Source of the DNA: CAZYXZ01 sp964651395
Lineage (GTDB): Bacteria; Actinomycetota; Actinomycetes; BP-191
Length of the DNA: 52,348 nt
Direction of reading: 5' to 3'
NCBI GenBank assembly: GCA_964651395.1
Contig: CAZYXZ010000013.1
Coordinates: 1-52,348, forward strand
Position numbers and translations under genes: made by a program. Positions 38,328 through 45,047 of the stretch are shown here, piece by piece. Numbering within the stretch: the first letter of the stretch is position 1; every line of letters begins with the position of its first letter. The notes beneath the pieces were generated by a model that searched no databases, was not told where the DNA came from, and saw only the letters and a list, made by a program, of their open reading frames with translations.

Positions 38328-39762
38328 GCAGGACCGGGCCTGTGCGCTGGACGGACACGAACGTGCCCTTCGTGTCCGCCTCCGTCGACCAGACGATCAG
38401 CATCCGGCCGTTGCGGCCGAGGGCGATGCCGTAGTTGTCGACGGCGCGACCGCAGGTGAGGCCGTTGAGCAGTCCGGCCGCGGGCCCGTCCGCGGAGCAC
38501 TGACCGAGCAGCGCCTTCGCCGTACCGGTGTAGGCCACCGGTCCGCCGACGACGGCGCGCGTGATGGTCGGGCGCGGCGCCATGGCGTCGGAGACGAAGG
38601 CGGCATGCATCCGCCACGCGGCGGGATCGGTGCCCTGCGACCGGCCGTGCAGCCAGGCGAAGGCCACACGACCCCGGTCACCGGCCACGACCTGCGGGAG
38701 CAGGTTCCCCGCGTCGGCGAGCGGGGCGAGCGTCACCGGCGCGGACCAGCGGGACAGGTCCGGCGGCGCCCAGACGTACTTGATCGCCGCAGTCATGTCC
38801 TGCGCGTCGCGCGACTCGGGAAAGACGAGGTAGGCGTTGCCGGCCCGGTCGAGGGCGAGCGGCGCGAACTGCATCGCGACGACCTGGCCGGTGGCCGTGC
38901 GGTCGACGGCCAGCGACTGGCGCCACGAGCCGAGCGAGCCGTCCGGGGACGTCGCGACCCACAGGCGCGTCGCCGTGATGATGTTGATCTGCGCCGGTCC
39001 GGGCGTGAGCGAGGCGCCGCAGCCGCCCAGGACTTCGGGGCTCGCTCCGCGCGCGATGAAGGCGACGTAGATCTGGCCGGTCACCGGGTTGACCGAGATG
39101 CTCGACGGGTAGCCGTCGCCGCACTGCAGGTCGGAGAAGGCCTGGTCGCCGGGCACGGTCACCGGGACGGGCGCGCCGAAGCTCGCACCGCCGTCCCGCG
39201 AGGTCTGGATGAAGACCCCGTGCGCTCCGAAGCCGCTGTAGAGGTTGTGGTAGACGAAGTGGACGACCGGCTGTCCGGTGTCCTGGTCGACCGGGCCCAC
39301 GGCGAACCACTGGCGGTCGGTGTCGACCAGGGCCGCAAGACCCGTGGAGTCGGTCCAGGTCTTGCCCGCGTCGTCGCTGTAGCTCGTCTTGAAGCTGAGC
39401 ACCGGCCCGTCCATCTCGCTGGCGACGAGCCGGCCCGTGGGCAGCGCGACGATGTCGACGTCGATCGTGGGGTTGGTCTGGCCGGCGAGGAGGCCCCGCT
39501 GCTGCCAGCTGCGGCCGCCGTCGCGGGAGCCGAACACCGTGCTGAACCCAACCTGGTAGGTGAAGACGGTCCCGGCCATGTCGCCCGCGTTCGTGACGAC
39601 GTACGGCGTGCCGTCCCGCGCGACCGTGATGCGCGGCTCCGTGCCGCCGTTGGACGCGGGGAGCAGAGCCGTCGTGAAAGCAGGCGCGGGCGCACCCGAG
39701 CTCGGCGCTGCAGTGGTCGCGAGCGCCGCCAGTGCGCACGCCGCCACGGTCCCCCGACGCAT
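38311..39762 (-). CDS. Secreted BNR-repeat (sialidase-like) protein
   Basis: 483 residues. A Sec signal peptide (about 1-24, RGTVAACALAALATTAAPSSGAP) is followed by several Asp-box-like repeats: SRDGGRSWQQ, SDDAGKTWT, SRDGGASFGAP and related strands such as SPDGSLGSW. These build a beta-propeller seen in sialidases and in many extracellular binding proteins; the Arg triad and Tyr/Glu of true sialidases are not evident, so catalysis is doubtful. A few Cys pairs (QCGDGY, GGCGA) could form disulfides. It ends next to tRNA genes. The ATG has a GGGGGG stretch upstream that could serve as ribosome site. Confidence 0.75.
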   Translation of the reverse strand: MRRGTVAACALAALATTAAPSSGAPAPAFTTALLPASNGGTEPRITVARDGTPYVVTNAGDMAGTVFTYQVGFSTVFGSRDGGRSWQQRGLLAGQTNPTIDVDIVALPTGRLVASEMDGPVLSFKTSYSDDAGKTWTDSTGLAALVDTDRQWFAVGPVDQDTGQPVVHFVYHNLYSGFGAHGVFIQTSRDGGASFGAPVPVTVPGDQAFSDLQCGDGYPSSISVNPVTGQIYVAFIARGASPEVLGGCGASLTPGPAQINIITATRLWVATSPDGSLGSWRQSLAVDRTATGQVVAMQFAPLALDRAGNAYLVFPESRDAQDMTAAIKYVWAPPDLSRWSAPVTLAPLADAGNLLPQVVAGDRGRVAFAWLHGRSQGTDPAAWRMHAAFVSDAMAPRPTITRAVVGGPVAYTGTAKALLGQCSADGPAAGLLNGLTCGRAVDNYGIALGRNGRMLIVWSTEADTKGTFVSVQRTGPVLLSRPS

Positions 39763-39795
39763 GTCCCCCCTGCCTCGTTCGTGTGCAGTATGCGC

Positions 39796-39872
39796 TGGTG
39801 GGGCGGGCAGGACTCGAACCTGCGACCGAGGGATTATGAGTCCCCTGCTCTAACCGGCTGAGCTACCGCCCC
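39796..39872 (-). tRNA. tRNA with CAU anticodon (tRNA-Ile2 or elongator tRNA-Met)
   Basis: 77 bases with encoded CCA. The acceptor stem GGGGCGG pairs with CCGCCCC, the D-arm is GCTCAGCCGGTTAGAGC, the anticodon arm is GGGGA-CTCATAA-TCCCT and the T-arm contains GGTTCGAGTCC. The CAU anticodon allows elongator Met or a lysidine-modified Ile2. The extra-loop/T-arm stretch TCGGTCGCAGGTTCGAG resembles the tRNA-Ile2 form of E. coli more than its Met form. Identity is left open. Confidence 0.9.
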
Positions 39873-39887
39873 GAGCGGGGAAGTGGG

Positions 39888-39963
39888 TGGCTCCCGCGTC
39901 TGGACTCGAACCAGAAACCTGCCGGTTAACAGCCGGCTGCTCTGCCAATTGAGCTACGCGGGA
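39888..39963 (-). tRNA. tRNA-Asn (GUU anticodon)
   Basis: 76 bases with encoded CCA. The acceptor stem TCCCGCG pairs with CGCGGGA, the D-arm is GCTCAATTGGCAGAGC, the anticodon arm is GCCGG-CTGTTAA-CCGGC with GTT as anticodon, and the T-arm has GGTTCGAGTCC. It precedes the CAU tRNA in the same direction, 15 bases away, and the two are probably one transcript. Confidence 0.96.
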
Positions 39964-39998
39964 TCGAACGGCGTACAGGTTAGCAGCGCATCAGCACA

Positions 39999-40070
39999 GC
40001 TCATGATCGCGACTTGGTGCGCGAAATCGGGCGGCTGCAAGAGGCCGCGCACCAGCTCGTGATCATGAGG
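39999..40070. repeat. Large imperfect palindromic hairpin element
   Basis: Two 25-base arms (39999-40023 and 40046-40070) pair at 21 of 25 positions, starting with CTCATGATC and ending with GGTGCGCG, around a 22-base loop. The loop itself offers a nested GCGGC/GCCGC pairing (40031-40035 with 40044-40048). It lies between the tRNAs and the YtxH-like gene, where neither side needs a terminator. It looks like an intergenic palindromic repeat unit of the MITE or REP kind. I see only one copy in the window. Confidence 0.6.
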
Positions 40071-40124
40071 TTGCTGGCTGAGCCTCGCGGGTAGCCCGAA
40101 GGGGACACTTCGAGGAGGCAACTC

Positions 40125-40394
40125 ATGCGGTACAAGGCGACCTTCGTGGCCGGCTTCGGCCTCGGCTACCTGCTGGGCGGCAAGGCCGGCCGGGCCCGTT
40201 ACGAGCAGATCATGAAGTCCATCCGCGGGTTCCTGGGTACGCCGGTCGTCCAGGAGACGGCCAGCGCGATCCAGCACGAGGCGATCGACCTCGTGCACAC
40301 GGCCAAGGACAAGGTGTCCAGGAAGGTTGGCGGCCAGGAGCTGACCAACGGCTTCACGCCGGTGACCCCCGAGATGCTCAGCCGCGGCACGTGA
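40125..40394 (+). CDS. Small YtxH-like protein
   Basis: 89 residues. The N-terminal segment RYKATFVAGFGLGYLLGGKAGRARYEQI is a Gly-rich hydrophobic helix followed by a basic patch, the form seen in actinobacterial YtxH-like membrane-associated stress proteins. The remainder is amphipathic (VVQETASAIQHEAIDLVHTAKDKVSRKV). GAGGAGG lies six bases before the ATG, a strong ribosome site. Its stop overlaps the GTG of the next gene (GTGA), so the two are coupled. Function unknown. Confidence 0.75.
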   Translation: MRYKATFVAGFGLGYLLGGKAGRARYEQIMKSIRGFLGTPVVQETASAIQHEAIDLVHTAKDKVSRKVGGQELTNGFTPVTPEMLSRGT

Positions 40395-40804
40395 ACGAAC
40401 GCGAGCTCCGCCACTCCGCGCCGCTCGAGGACGAGGGCATCCCCGACCTCGAGGGGCCGCTGGAGAGCAAGGAGATGACCGGCGACGGCCAGGACGGCAT
40501 CATCGCCCCGCGCGACTTCCCGCTGGCCGTGAACGACTTCGGTACGACGGCCGCCGAGGAGATCGCCGGCGAGTCGCTGGACGGCCGTCTGCGCCGCGAG
40601 GTTCCCGACCCCACGATGGCTTTCGACACCAGTCCCGAGGGCTACCTCAGCGAGCGGGAGTACCGGCCCGCCGGCCGGATCGTCCAGCCGGACGAGGGCA
40701 GCCACCCGGACACCGAGAAGGACGCGGTCGGGTTCGACGTCGGCGGCGACCACGGCGGCTTCAGCGCGGAAGAAGAAGCCATGCACATCGTCGACGCTCC
40801 CTGA
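40391..40804 (+). CDS. DUF5709-like acidic protein
   Basis: 137 residues, strongly acidic, without Cys or membrane segments. The stretch AVNDFGTTAAEEIAGESLDGRLRREVPD matches my memory of the DUF5709 family of small actinobacterial proteins of unknown function. The tail FDVGGDHGGFSAEEEAMHIVD is also typical. The GTG start overlaps the stop of the YtxH-like gene. Low complexity and many Asp, Glu and Pro suggest a partly disordered, possibly stress-related protein. Confidence 0.75.
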   Translation: MNERELRHSAPLEDEGIPDLEGPLESKEMTGDGQDGIIAPRDFPLAVNDFGTTAAEEIAGESLDGRLRREVPDPTMAFDTSPEGYLSEREYRPAGRIVQPDEGSHPDTEKDAVGFDVGGDHGGFSAEEEAMHIVDAP

Positions 40805-40818
40805 GGCCACGAACTCCG

Positions 40819-41859
40819 ATGCCCCGACTTCGCCGGGTCGACTGTGCTGCGCCGGGCATCAGCCGCCGACGCGTGGGCCGTGGCTTCGCCTACTTCACCC
40901 CTGACGGCCGACGGATCACCGACGCCGACGAGCTGGCGCGCATCCGCGCCCTCGTGATCCCGCCGGCCTGGACCGACGTCTGGATCTGCGTCTGGCCCCA
41001 CGGGCACATCCAGGCCGTCGGCACCGACGCGGCCGGGCGCAAGCAGTACCGCTACCACGACGAATGGCGGGCCCGGCGCGACACCGAGAAGTTCGAGCAC
41101 ATGCTCGAGTTCGCGGCGGCACTGCCCGACCTGCGCGCGCAGGTGACCGAGCACCTCGCGCGGCGCGACCTCGGCGAGGAGCGTGTCCTCGCGTGCGCCG
41201 TACGCCTGCTCGACCTCGGCTTCTTCCGGATCGGCACCGAGGGCTACGCCGAGACGAACCAGACCTACGGCCTCGCGACCATCCGCAAGGAGCACGTGAA
41301 GGTCACCGACTCGGTGGTCCGCTTCGACTACACCGCGAAGAGCGGGAAACGACGGCTGCAGTCCGTCGTCGACCCCGAGGTGGGCGAGGTGGTCCGGGCG
41401 CCGGCGCGCCGCCGCGGCGGCGGGCCGGAGCTGCTCGCGTACCAGCGCGACGGCGCGTGGGTCGACGTGAAGTCCGCCGACATCAACGCCTACGTCCGCG
41501 AGGTCACCGGCGGCGAGTACACCGCGAAGGACTTCCGCACCTGGTCGGCCACGGTCCTGGCCGCGCTGGCCCTGGCCGTCTCCGACCACGCGAGCTCCGC
41601 CGCGGGGCGCGCCCGGGCGGTCAGCAGGGCCATGCAGGAGGTCGCGCACTACCTGGGCAACACCCCCGCCGTCTGCCGCGCGTCGTACGTCGACCCACGG
41701 GTCGTCGACCGCTACCTCGCCGGCGTGACCGTGAGCGACACCCTGGAGAAGCTGGGCGCCGACGTGGACCCCGGCGCGCTGTCCACGCACGGCGCGGTGG
41801 AGGATGCGGTCCTGGACCTGCTCAGCGACGCCCCGCCGGCCCTCGCCCGGGCCGGCTGA
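40819..41859 (+). CDS. DNA topoisomerase IB
   Basis: 346 residues, the size of the short bacterial poxvirus-like type IB enzymes. The N-terminal domain has GFAYFTPDGRRITDADELARIRALVIPPAWTDVWICVWPHGHIQAVGTDAAGRKQYRYH. The catalytic domain has IRKEHVKV, FDYTAKSGKRR, AKDFRTWSATVLAA (active-site Arg block) and the nucleophilic Y290 in CRASYVDPRV. It relaxes supercoils by nicking one strand without ATP. It is 14 bases after the DUF5709-like gene; co-expression with the stress-type small proteins is plausible but not shown. Confidence 0.95.
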   Translation: MPRLRRVDCAAPGISRRRVGRGFAYFTPDGRRITDADELARIRALVIPPAWTDVWICVWPHGHIQAVGTDAAGRKQYRYHDEWRARRDTEKFEHMLEFAAALPDLRAQVTEHLARRDLGEERVLACAVRLLDLGFFRIGTEGYAETNQTYGLATIRKEHVKVTDSVVRFDYTAKSGKRRLQSVVDPEVGEVVRAPARRRGGGPELLAYQRDGAWVDVKSADINAYVREVTGGEYTAKDFRTWSATVLAALALAVSDHASSAAGRARAVSRAMQEVAHYLGNTPAVCRASYVDPRVVDRYLAGVTVSDTLEKLGADVDPGALSTHGAVEDAVLDLLSDAPPALARAG

Positions 41860-41873
41860 CCGGAGGAGCCAGG

Positions 41874-42242
41874 ATGGACCGCCCCAGCTATGTGCCCGAC
41901 GGCGCCACCATCGCCGACGCGATCGCCGGTCTGGAGACCGAGGGCTTCACCGGCCAGTTCGGCGCCCAGGAGGACGCTCTGGTCATCTGCTTCACCTGCC
42001 ACCAGACCACTCCCGCGAACGAGATCTCGCTCGAGGCGCTCATCCGCACCGAGGGGGCCTCCGACCCCGACGACATGGCCGCCGTGGCCGGCGTCGAGTG
42101 CCCGCACTGCGGCACGAAGGGCACGCTCCTGCTCGCCTACGGCCCCGAGGCGCCGCCCACGGACTCCGACGTGCTCCGCGAGCTGGAGGACGCCCGCGAG
42201 CACCCGGGCACCACGCTGCTCGACCCGCCGGACGCGCCCTGA
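41874..42242 (+). CDS. Small zinc-ribbon protein
   Basis: 122 residues with two CxxC knuckles: CFTCHQ (about residues 39-42) and CPHCGTKG (about 76-79), which can bind one zinc. The N-terminal part contains SYVPDGATIADAIAGLETEGFTGQF, and the C-terminal tail is acidic with Pro. No family is recognised beyond the ribbon. A GGAGGAG ribosome site precedes the ATG, and it follows the topoisomerase stop by 14 bases, so they may be cotranscribed. Nucleic-acid or protein binding is the generic expectation for such ribbons. Confidence 0.7.
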   Translation: MDRPSYVPDGATIADAIAGLETEGFTGQFGAQEDALVICFTCHQTTPANEISLEALIRTEGASDPDDMAAVAGVECPHCGTKGTLLLAYGPEAPPTDSDVLRELEDAREHPGTTLLDPPDAP

Positions 42243-42275
42243 ACCGCCCGAATTCGCCGAATGGCGAGCGCAACC

Positions 42276-42290
42276 TGCACGGATCGTGCA
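42276..42290. promoter_or_regulatory. Inverted repeat upstream of the subtilase gene
   Basis: TGCACGGATCGTGCA is a perfect six-base inverted repeat with a three-base spacer, 14 bases before the ATG of the subtilase. It might be an operator or part of a leader hairpin. I see no further copy in the window. Confidence 0.35.
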
Positions 42291-42304
42291 TCGTTGGACC
42301 CACC

Positions 42305-43609
42305 ATGACCGTGTCCCGGCGCCGCACGGCGGCCCTAGCGCTGAGCGCTGCCCTGCTGTCCCTCGTCGCCGTGAGCGCCCCCGCCCAGGCCGACTACCAG
42401 CCCCCGACCTGGCACTTCAACCAGGCCCGGGTCTACCCGGCCGAGGCGGCCGGCAACTACGGCTCGGGCGTCGTCGTCGCGGTCATCGACACGTGGGTCG
42501 ACGGCACGCACCCGTCCTTCGAGGGTCGCGTCGTGACCGGCGCCGACTGCGTGGGCGGCTGCCGCGCCGGCAACGCGGGCCGGGACGGTTGTGCTGACCA
42601 CGGCACGCACGTCGCCGGCACCATCGCCTCGTCCGACTACGGCGTCGCCCCGGCCGCGCGGATCCTGCCGCTGCGCGTGCTGGTCTACAAGGACGGCGAG
42701 TGCACCGCGTCGTCGACCGACGTCGCGGCCGCCATCGACTACGCCATCTCCAAGCGCGCGCGGGTGATCAACCTGTCGCTGGCCGGTCAGGTCCCCGTCG
42801 TCGGCCAGAGCAGCGACATCACGAACGCCGTCAACCGGGCCGCGTCCGCCGGCATCGTCGTCGTCTTCGCCGCCGGCAACGACGCCTACCCTGTGGCCGA
42901 CACCTACGGCGGCAACGCGCTCATCGTCGCGGCGACCAACAACCGCGGCCAGATCGCTCCCTACTCCCAGCGCGGGTCCGGCATCGATGTGGCCGCCCCG
43001 GGCGGCGACGCGAGCGGTGGCCAGTGCGCCTACGAGACCTGCGTCGTGGCGCCCGTACCGGACGGCGAGTACGGCGCGATGGCCGGGACGTCGATGGCCG
43101 CCCCGCACGTGTCCGGACTCGCCGCGCTGCTCATCGGCCAGAACCCGTCGCGCAGCCGGACCGACGTCATGAACCGGATCCGTAACACCGCGCGTCCGCT
43201 GGCCAATGCCGGCAGCGGCCTGATCGACGCGTCGGCGGCGCTCGGCGTGAACAGCACGCCGAAGCCCACGCAGCCGGCGCCGCAGCCGACCACGGCCAAG
43301 CCCAAGCCGCCGACTACCAAGCCGGCCACCGCTCCGACCACCGCGCGGCCGCCGCTGGCCAGCACCTCGCCACTGCCCAGCACCGTGCCCTCGCCGATGC
43401 CCTCCGTCTCGCTCTCGCCGAGTCCGGCCGACTCGCCGTCACCGAGCGACGCGCCGACCGAGGCCGTGAGCGTCCCCGAGCAGATCCCGCCGCTCGGCCT
43501 CACGACCGAGGCCCTGCCGGAGCGGACGCTGCCGGCCGTCGTGGCGGGCGGGCTGATCGCCTGCGTGCTCCTCGGCCTGGCCACCGTCCGCCGCCGGACC
43601 CTCTTCTAG
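42305..43609 (+). CDS. Secreted S8 subtilisin-like serine protease with C-terminal membrane anchor
   Basis: 434 residues. A signal peptide (about 1-29, AALALSAALLSLVAVSAPAQA) precedes a subtilase domain with the triad D62 (VVAVIDTWVDG), H99 (DHGTHVAGT) and S263 (GTSMAAPHVSG). Then a Pro/Thr/Ser-rich linker (about 290-390) and a C-terminal hydrophobic segment VVAGGLIACVLLGLATVRRRTLF preceded by LPERT. The layout is that of a cell-wall- or membrane-anchored protease, and LPERT is a loose variant of a sortase-type motif, though without the Gly. There is no propeptide of the usual length, a feature shared with mycosins. Cys pairs around residues 82-96 and 240-246 may form disulfides. Confidence 0.93.
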   Translation: MTVSRRRTAALALSAALLSLVAVSAPAQADYQPPTWHFNQARVYPAEAAGNYGSGVVVAVIDTWVDGTHPSFEGRVVTGADCVGGCRAGNAGRDGCADHGTHVAGTIASSDYGVAPAARILPLRVLVYKDGECTASSTDVAAAIDYAISKRARVINLSLAGQVPVVGQSSDITNAVNRAASAGIVVVFAAGNDAYPVADTYGGNALIVAATNNRGQIAPYSQRGSGIDVAAPGGDASGGQCAYETCVVAPVPDGEYGAMAGTSMAAPHVSGLAALLIGQNPSRSRTDVMNRIRNTARPLANAGSGLIDASAALGVNSTPKPTQPAPQPTTAKPKPPTTKPATAPTTARPPLASTSPLPSTVPSPMPSVSLSPSPADSPSPSDAPTEAVSVPEQIPPLGLTTEALPERTLPAVVAGGLIACVLLGLATVRRRTLF

Positions 43610-43615
43610 CGGCGG

Positions 43616-44362
43616 CTAGCGGCTCTTCGCCACTTCGGGCTCCACACCCTCGGTCGGGTGCACCACGTCCCGGCCGCGCTCGACGCGCCAGACGCTGAAC
43701 GCCGCCGTCGCCGCGGCGAGCCAGGCCAGGCCGAGCACGAACCCGCCGAGCACGTCGCTGATGTAGTGCACGCCGAGCGCGAGCCGCGAGAGCCCGATCA
43801 GCAGCACCAACAGCACCGCGCCGCCCACGAACCAGCGGCGACGCGGCTTCGGGACGAGCGGCAGGAAGCTGAGCACGAGGACGCCGTACGCGACGGTGGA
43901 CGTCATGGCGTGCCCCGACGGGAAGCTCTGGCCGTGCGCGGTCGCCACCGGGTCCTCCAGCGAGGGGCGGTCCCGGTCGACCACGACCTTCACGACGGTG
44001 TCGATCGCGCCCCCGAGCAACGTCGTGGCCACCAGGTAGAGGGCGAGGCGCAGCCGGCCGCGCCGCCACCAGTAGAACGCCGCCGCGCCGATGGTCAGGT
44101 AGAAGAACGGCGGGCTGCCCAGGAAGCTCACCGCCTGTCCGACGGTGACCAGCCACGGCCGGTCGTGGACGGCACCGTAGAGGTGGTTCGCCGCCGAGGT
44201 GTCCACCTCGATGAGCGGGCCGTCGCGCACCACCTGGTCCAGCAGGAAGCCGAAGGGCAGGGCGACCAGGGCGAGCGCGATCGCGAACAGCGTCACGCGC
44301 AACCCGTAGCGTTCCGCTGGGTCGAGGCGCCGGCGTACGACGTCCGGAAGGCCGGCTCTCAT
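43616..44362 (-). CDS. PAP2-family membrane phosphatase
   Basis: 248 residues from the ATG at 44362, chosen over a TTG at 44395 that would only add a polar leader. The type 2 phosphatidic acid phosphatase motifs are KVVVDRDRP, SFPSGHAMTS and SRLALGVHYISDVLGG, with the catalytic His in the third block and the helper His in the second. Five or six hydrophobic segments surround them. It probably dephosphorylates a lipid or prenyl phosphate on the outer side of the membrane. It lies close to the VTT protein and the PAP2-kinase fusion, all linked to lipid phosphate turnover. Confidence 0.9.
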   Translation of the reverse strand: MRAGLPDVVRRRLDPAERYGLRVTLFAIALALVALPFGFLLDQVVRDGPLIEVDTSAANHLYGAVHDRPWLVTVGQAVSFLGSPPFFYLTIGAAAFYWWRRGRLRLALYLVATTLLGGAIDTVVKVVVDRDRPSLEDPVATAHGQSFPSGHAMTSTVAYGVLVLSFLPLVPKPRRRWFVGGAVLLVLLIGLSRLALGVHYISDVLGGFVLGLAWLAAATAAFSVWRVERGRDVVHPTEGVEPEVAKSR

Positions 44363-44423
44363 AGCTAGCGTTTGCCCCGTCCCGGTGGCGAGCAAAACGC
44401 AGCGGACGACAAGGGGGCCTTTG

Positions 44424-45047
44424 ATGCGCCCGGACCGGCTGCGGCACGTACTGCTGTGGGTGGCCGGCGCCCGCGCGGTCCTGGGCCTGCTGATCCTGCC
44501 GTTCGCCCCGTTCCTCTACCGCGAGCACTTCCTCCTCCTCGTGCTGCTCCGCCCGACCAAGGAGGTCCTGCTCGCCGGGGGCTTCCTGGTCCGCGACGGC
44601 CGGGTCCCGCTGCTCGGGCTGGTCCTCGCCGGCCTGCCCATCCTGCTCGCCGGCGTGTGGCTGCTCTACTACCTCGGCCGCGCGTACGCGAAGGAGCTGG
44701 AGAAGGACGACCTGCCCGGCATCGGCAGCCGCATCCTGCCGAGCAAGCGGATCAAGCCGCTCACCAAGGTGCTGCGCAAGAAGGGCGCCCGGCTGGTCTT
44801 CCTCGGCCGGCTGGCCGCCTTCCCGTCGTCCCTGGTGGCCGCGGCCGCGGGCAGCTCGCGGATGCCCTCGCGGAAGTTCCTCGTCGCCGACACCGCGGGC
44901 GGCGTCCTCTCGATGGTCGAGGTGATCGGCCTCGGCTACGCCCTCGGCGAGGCGTACGAGGAGGCGGGGCCGTGGCTCACGGCGACCGGCGTCGTCGTGC
45001 TCGTCGTGGCCGCAGTCCTCTTCGGCCGTTACCTCAAGCGCACCTAG
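44424..45047 (+). CDS. VTT/DedA-like membrane protein
   Basis: 207 residues. Hydrophobic segments at about 15-35, 58-85 and 180-205, with a membrane re-entrant section LVFLGRLAAFPSSLVAAAAGSSRMPSRKFLVADTAGG, the pattern of the VTT (SNARE-associated/DedA) family, which is linked to lipid scrambling or undecaprenyl-phosphate recycling. The ATG at 44424 has a GGGGG ribosome site six bases upstream, while an upstream ATG in frame at 44385 would give a polar extension. The stop TAG lies in a CTAG shared with the convergent PAP2-kinase gene. The substrate is unknown. Confidence 0.8.
   Translation: MRPDRLRHVLLWVAGARAVLGLLILPFAPFLYREHFLLLVLLRPTKEVLLAGGFLVRDGRVPLLGLVLAGLPILLAGVWLLYYLGRAYAKELEKDDLPGIGSRILPSKRIKPLTKVLRKKGARLVFLGRLAAFPSSLVAAAAGSSRMPSRKFLVADTAGGVLSMVEVIGLGYALGEAYEEAGPWLTATGVVVLVVAAVLFGRYLKRT

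Noticed and set aside
39796..39963. tRNA genes as an attachment site of an integrated element
   Set aside because: No integrase, excisionase or direct repeat of a tRNA end was seen on either side.
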